In this document: positions 4,739-7,061 of the stretch, piece by piece | Position numbering within the stretch: the first letter of the stretch is position 1 | How the letters are laid out: every line of letters starts with the position of its first letter | NCBI GenBank assembly: GCA_013151975.1 | Contig: JAADHG010000243.1 | Span: forward strand, 1 to 7,061 | Reading direction: 5' to 3' | DNA: 7,061 nt | DNA from: Chlorobiota bacterium | Lineage (GTDB): Bacteria > Bacteroidota > Bacteroidia > Flavobacteriales > Flavobacteriaceae | Made by a program: the position numbers and the translations under genes | Notes under the pieces: generated by a model | What the model was told of the DNA's origin: nothing | Databases searched by the model: none | The model's input: only the letters and a program-made list of their open reading frames with translations

Positions 4739-5344
4739 TTGTTTGTATTCATGCCATAACTCAATCATTTGACGCCCCATAGATGATGCTTCATAGAATA
4801 GCTCTCCTGAATCATTCCATGTTTTTCCTGCTGATATAGCAGTCATTCCTGAACTGAATAAGGCTTCCATAAATTGTTTTTGTGAAAGCAGTTCGTCTGC
4901 TCCAGTTTTTAAGAACATTTCAATATCATCAATAAAGGCTGTATCAATGGCTTCAGCCACTCTTCTAAATTGGTATTCATCCAAATGACCACTAATAAAG
5001 CATGAAAAATATAAGCCTAGTAAATCAGCTTTTTTAAGATCAGACAATTTATCGAGAACTAATAGACTTGTTTCGCCCACGGCCGTCATTGACTTTTTAT
5101 TAGATAATATGCTTTGGTTAAATTCCAACCTTTCTTCTATTGATATTGATTCAATTTCTTGTATGAAACGTTGGATTTTTGACAGGAATATTTTATCCCT
5201 CAAATCTAAACTTCCTGAAATGAGTTTCAATGCTGTACCAACTATAGGAATGCTTTTGATTATTTCACTTTCTATTAGAGAATCAGCTATGACTTCAGCA
5301 CCCTCCAACGATGCCTCTAAAAATTTATTGGGTTCTTTTGTCAT
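4733..5344 (-). CDS. hypothetical helical protein with IPIVGTA hydrophobic segment
   Basis: From the ATG at 5342-5344 the product has 203 residues. It begins with an amphipathic helix (FLEASLEGAEVIADSLIESEI). A hydrophobic Gly-containing stretch, IPIVGTALKLISG (32-44), leads into LRDKIFLSKIQRF (48-60). The rest is helical and charged. Similar IPIVG-LRD-KI-F arrangements occur in several uncharacterised bacterial proteins, but I cannot name the family, and whether the stretch enters the membrane is open. A longer frame starting near 5392 adds 16 residues that are encoded by the attC at 5353-5442, so I reject it. The ATG lies only 8 bases past the core GTTAGCT and has no ribosome-binding site. 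The TAA stop is part of the R'' core of its own attC (4732-4738), so coding sequence fills the cassette completely. Confidence 0.75.
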   Translation of the reverse strand: MTKEPNKFLEASLEGAEVIADSLIESEIIKSIPIVGTALKLISGSLDLRDKIFLSKIQRFIQEIESISIEERLEFNQSILSNKKSMTAVGETSLLVLDKLSDLKKADLLGLYFSCFISGHLDEYQFRRVAEAIDTAFIDDIEMFLKTGADELLSQKQFMEALFSSGMTAISAGKTWNDSGELFYEASSMGRQMIELWHEYKQS

Positions 5345-5352
5345 AATTTGAA

Positions 5353-5442
5353 AGCTAACGCTTGAGTTAACCGGCCGTTTTATACAGAGCATAGCGAAGC
5401 GGCGCGGCGTATAAAACGGTCGGGTTGGACGACTTGTTATGC
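5353..5442 (-). repeat. attC site of the second DUF4145 cassette
   Basis: Minus strand: R'' core GCATAAC (5436-5442), R' core GTTAGCT (5353-5359, fits GTTRRRY). It has an 11-bp perfect CCGTTTTATAC / GTATAAAACGG stem. The interior differs from 2756-2845 at three bases only, although the two attached genes are unrelated. Sharing of this kind is typical of a resident chromosomal array. Confidence 0.92.
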
Positions 5443-5443
5443 G

Positions 5444-6058
5444 TCACTTTTTAAGCCCGCGAAGTTTGCTTAATAATGAAGAATATTGGTAAAGGCCCTT
5501 TAATATTTCTTTTGCAAACTCAATGGCCACATCTAATTCTTCTGTTGAGATTTGATCAAATGTTTGCGCTTCAATATGTGCAGCGTCATTGCCTAATAAT
5601 CGCAATTCATCCATTGCCTCAATTAGTTCTTTTGGAAGAACTATTTTAGTCTGTAGGTCAGACAGTCTCGCTTTTAAATTACCGCCTTTAGCACCGCGGT
5701 CAGAGCATACTTCTTCTAGTGTACGACGCACCATGATTGCACATGCCACAAATGCACCAGCAGCATAACAATCAAGTGCTTCTTCAAAAGTTTCACGGAC
5801 ATTGTCTGGAATATTTTCAGCATTAAAGTCTATACGAATGGCTGGGTAAGACGTGAGTAAGCTGCCAGCATGTGAAACAACAAATAAGTGACCCTTGCAT
5901 TGTGGGTCAGGACATACGCGTTGACCACAAACATAATTGCCACCAATTGCTAAGTCTTGACCCAGTTGTGACATAACAGCTTCTTTGCCGCAATGAGGAC
6001 ATCTTGCTGACAGAGCAGGGATATTGGCATTCGCGCCTTGAGTAACTGTAAGTTTCAT
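5444..6058 (-). CDS. zinc-ribbon plus DUF4145 domain protein
   Basis: The product has 204 residues. An N-terminal zinc ribbon is formed by CPHCG (Cys20, Cys23) and CPDPQC (Cys49, Cys54), with Cys44 as an extra cysteine. The DUF4145 part covers about residues 85-195: FEEALDCYAAGAFVACAIMVRRTLEEVC (91-118), NLKARLSDL (127-135) and the signature LRLLGNDAAH (152-161). The layout is the same as the protein at 1466-2263, and the first knuckle even falls at the same residue, but here the ribbon is compact and the sequences are otherwise distant. It is therefore an independent family member rather than a recent duplicate. In this family GNxxxH stands where active HEPN nucleases have RNxxxH, so a binding or structural role is as likely as catalysis. 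The start at 6056-6058 is fixed by AAGGAGA six bases upstream (6062-6068). It is alone in its cassette. Confidence 0.9.
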   Translation of the reverse strand: MKLTVTQGANANIPALSARCPHCGKEAVMSQLGQDLAIGGNYVCGQRVCPDPQCKGHLFVVSHAGSLLTSYPAIRIDFNAENIPDNVRETFEEALDCYAAGAFVACAIMVRRTLEEVCSDRGAKGGNLKARLSDLQTKIVLPKELIEAMDELRLLGNDAAHIEAQTFDQISTEELDVAIEFAKEILKGLYQYSSLLSKLRGLKK

Positions 6059-6080
6059 ATTTCTCCTTAATTACTTGTTC

Positions 6081-6170
6081 GCATAACGTTTGAGTTAACT
6101 GGCCGTTTTATATGGCGTGCAGCGAAGCGAAACGGCGTATAAAACGGTCAAGTTGGACGACTTGTTATAC
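6081..6170 (-). repeat. attC site of the two-gene cassette
   Basis: Minus strand: R'' core GTATAAC (6164-6170), R' core GTTATGC (6081-6087). It has the same CCGTTTTATAC / ATATAAAACGG arms as the other long sites, with a slightly different loop (CGCCGTTTCGCTTCGC). Length is 90 bp. Confidence 0.9.
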
Positions 6171-6188
6171 GATTTTTTACAGACCACC

Positions 6189-6479
6189 TTACTTACCAAT
6201 GATGTTTTGAAGTTTAGTGATAGATAGATGACCATATTTTTTATAAAGCTCAATAGTGTTAATTGAAGCATTTGACGCCTTATTTATACCTGCCACTGAT
6301 TTATAATTACTTACTTTAGCACTTAAATTACCTGGGCTAAGTTTTGTTGCTTTTGATATTTCACGACAATAATCCATTTGTTTGCCATAAGGAAATTTTT
6401 CTGCCTCTAGCTTTTTAAAGATAATTAAGCATTGTATTTCTTTTTTTTCATCCCATTGTGATGCATTTCTATAACTCAT
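6189..6479 (-). CDS. small basic hypothetical protein, possible nucleic-acid-binding domain
   Basis: The product has 96 residues and is basic and helical. It starts with W9 and a helix with IQCLIIFKKLEAE, then FPYGKQMDYCREISKAT, then LSPGNLSAKVSNYKSVAG (47-64) and ASNASINTIELYKKYG (68-83). The middle reads like a helix-turn-helix (CREISKATKLSPGNLSAKVSNY), and conserved NYKSV-type segments are known to me from small domains beside nuclease genes. That association is from memory and weak. ATG at 6477-6479 has GGAG seven bases upstream. It lies 35 bases behind the membrane protein at 6515-6880, with no attC between them. The two therefore share a cassette and probably a transcript, which suggests related functions. 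Confidence 0.8.
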   Translation of the reverse strand: MSYRNASQWDEKKEIQCLIIFKKLEAEKFPYGKQMDYCREISKATKLSPGNLSAKVSNYKSVAGINKASNASINTIELYKKYGHLSITKLQNIIGK

Positions 6480-6502
6480 GCTTATTCTCCATTTTTCTTT
6501 TT

Positions 6503-6512
6503 GGCGTTAGAG
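6503..6512. other. core-like remnant between the two genes of one cassette
   Basis: The 35-base gap between the two genes holds GGCGTTAGAG on the plus strand. That is the form of an attC R' core but in the orientation opposite to all other sites, and no arms are attached. It may be a trace of an old recombination event or simply chance (seven conserved bases). Confidence 0.2.
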
Positions 6513-6514
6513 GA

Positions 6515-6880
6515 TTACTTAGCATTAATATTTTGCCAACCACTTCCAGCAATAATACCAACGATTACTGCACCTACATGTGTAAGAATTGCCATTCCTG
6601 ATACTGTGTCATCTTTGCCAAAAATCAAGCCAACGGATATGCCAATAATTGCAGCTGTAATAAATGCGATTAGCCAATACTTATGTTTAAACGCTGATTT
6701 ATGTACTTTTAATTTTTCTTTATTGAAATCAAGTACGTCTTGTTGATGCTTTAGTTGAGCATGTGATTGTTTGTTACTGTTTTCAATTAACTGCACACCT
6801 AGGGGTATTAATGCATTTAGATCAATTGATGCGTCATCATCAGTGACTAACTCGCCAGTATTATTTTCGTTGTCAGTCAT
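6515..6880 (-). CDS. small two-helix membrane protein, first gene of a two-gene cassette
   Basis: The product has 121 residues. Residues 1-35 are acidic (TDDDASIDLNALIPLGVQLIEN). Residues 36-67 form a charged, Gln/Lys/His-rich coiled-coil-like helix. Two transmembrane segments follow: WLIAFITAAIIGISVGLIF (69-87) and MAILTHVGAVIVGIIAGSGW (96-115), joined by a short loop with KDDT. This gives a membrane hairpin with both ends on the same side, most likely the cytoplasm because of the Lys-rich segment before helix 1. It recalls small uncharacterised membrane proteins of the DUF2335 type, but I do not claim membership. ATG at 6878-6880 has AAGGA seven bases upstream (6888-6892). The gene at 6189-6479 follows after 35 bases in the same cassette. 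A membrane effector paired with a soluble regulator or sensor is one possible reading. Confidence 0.82.
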   Translation of the reverse strand: MTDNENNTGELVTDDDASIDLNALIPLGVQLIENSNKQSHAQLKHQQDVLDFNKEKLKVHKSAFKHKYWLIAFITAAIIGISVGLIFGKDDTVSGMAILTHVGAVIVGIIAGSGWQNINAK

Positions 6881-6897
6881 TTTTTATTCCTTTGTTC

Positions 6898-6969
6898 GTA
6901 TAACTACAATTCGACACCCCAAAAGCAACCTTTGTAAAGTGACTTTTAGGGGAGTTAATAATGTTAGCT
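6898..6969 (-). repeat. attC site of the rightmost, partly seen cassette
   Basis: Minus strand: R'' core AGCTAAC (6963-6969), R' core GTTATAC (6898-6904). The arms CCCCTAAAAG and CTTTTGGGG pair with one unpaired T, which resembles the extrahelical base that sets strand choice in attC recombination. Length is 72 bp. It is a distinct type, AT-rich and unlike the CGTTTTATAC family. Confidence 0.82.
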
Positions 6970-7061
6970 GTAGAATAATCAGTCACATGGTTGCAGATTA
7001 AGTGACTAAAACGATTTTTTAGAATGTGCTGATCCATGACACCCGGTTCCTGTGTGTTGTT
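6970..7061 (-). other. 3' end of a further cassette, no gene assigned
   Basis: The 92 bases upstream of the last attC should be the 3' end of the next cassette. On the minus strand one frame is open from the edge and runs through the attC (contains MDQHILKNRF). The other two end at 7020-7021 and 7001-7003 after short runs (HRNRVSWISTF, GCHGSAHSKKSF). None has a feature that marks it as real, so this may be a gene end or gene-less cassette sequence. Confidence 0.35.

Noticed and set aside
5109..5351. 80-codon plus-strand frame
   Set aside because: Antisense shadow of the gene at 4733-5344.
5345..5392. 16-residue N-terminal extension of the gene at 4733-5344
   Set aside because: It is encoded by the attC at 5353-5442. 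ATG 5342-5344 is the first start inside the cassette.
84..6969. Regularly spaced repeats suggesting a CRISPR array
   Set aside because: Spacing is irregular (400-900 bp), the intervals hold genes, and the repeats have attC cores and pairing arms.
6501..7001. Plus-strand frames 6501-6746 and 6771-7001
   Set aside because: Antisense to the membrane protein and its attC, with no ribosome-binding site. The Pro/Ile/Thr-rich content is typical of antisense to a membrane gene.

Overview
The window is a stretch of a gene-cassette array of the kind found in large chromosomal integrons. Twelve attC-type recombination sites punctuate it. All have the same polarity, and every credible gene lies on the minus strand with its stop just before, or inside, an attC. 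The array therefore reads right to left. By the usual integron layout, the integrase and attI should lie beyond the right edge (inference; neither is visible). Eleven complete cassettes of about 400-900 bp and two partial ones can be delimited. The DNA is AT-rich, the genes are small and mostly of unknown function, and several attC sites are near copies of one another. This points to a gammaproteobacterium, probably marine (Alteromonadales or Vibrionales-like). The sites do not read like the classic Vibrio cholerae repeat, and I cannot name the species.

From right to left in reading order: an edge fragment with no assigned gene (6970-7061); a two-gene cassette with a two-helix membrane protein and a 96-residue basic protein; a zinc-ribbon plus DUF4145 protein (5444-6058); an unknown helical protein with an IPIVGTA-type hydrophobic stretch (4733-5344); an HD hydrolase like the (p)ppGpp hydrolase domain of SpoT/MESH1 (4107-4649); a protein with an RDLAIH motif that fits the HEPN ribonuclease signature (3406-4029); a Trp-rich protein with a ParB-like EGHxR motif (2840-3370); a gene-less cassette (2371-2762); a second zinc-ribbon plus DUF4145 protein (1466-2263); a second, diverged copy of the gene-less cassette (981-1380); a 128-residue protein with an N-terminal hydrophobic helix (532-918); a small lipoprotein (193-483); and the 5' edge of another cassette (1-86).

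The array has no common pathway, since each cassette is an independent mobile unit. Several genes nevertheless belong to classes often linked to phage defence or toxin-like growth control: two DUF4145 proteins, one HEPN-like protein, one alarmone-hydrolase-like protein and several small membrane proteins. The least explained items are the pair of gene-less cassettes, which share a conserved promoter-like sequence facing the next gene, and two perfect 46-bp repeats. Those repeats sit where attC sites should be but are far shorter than any attC I know to be functional.
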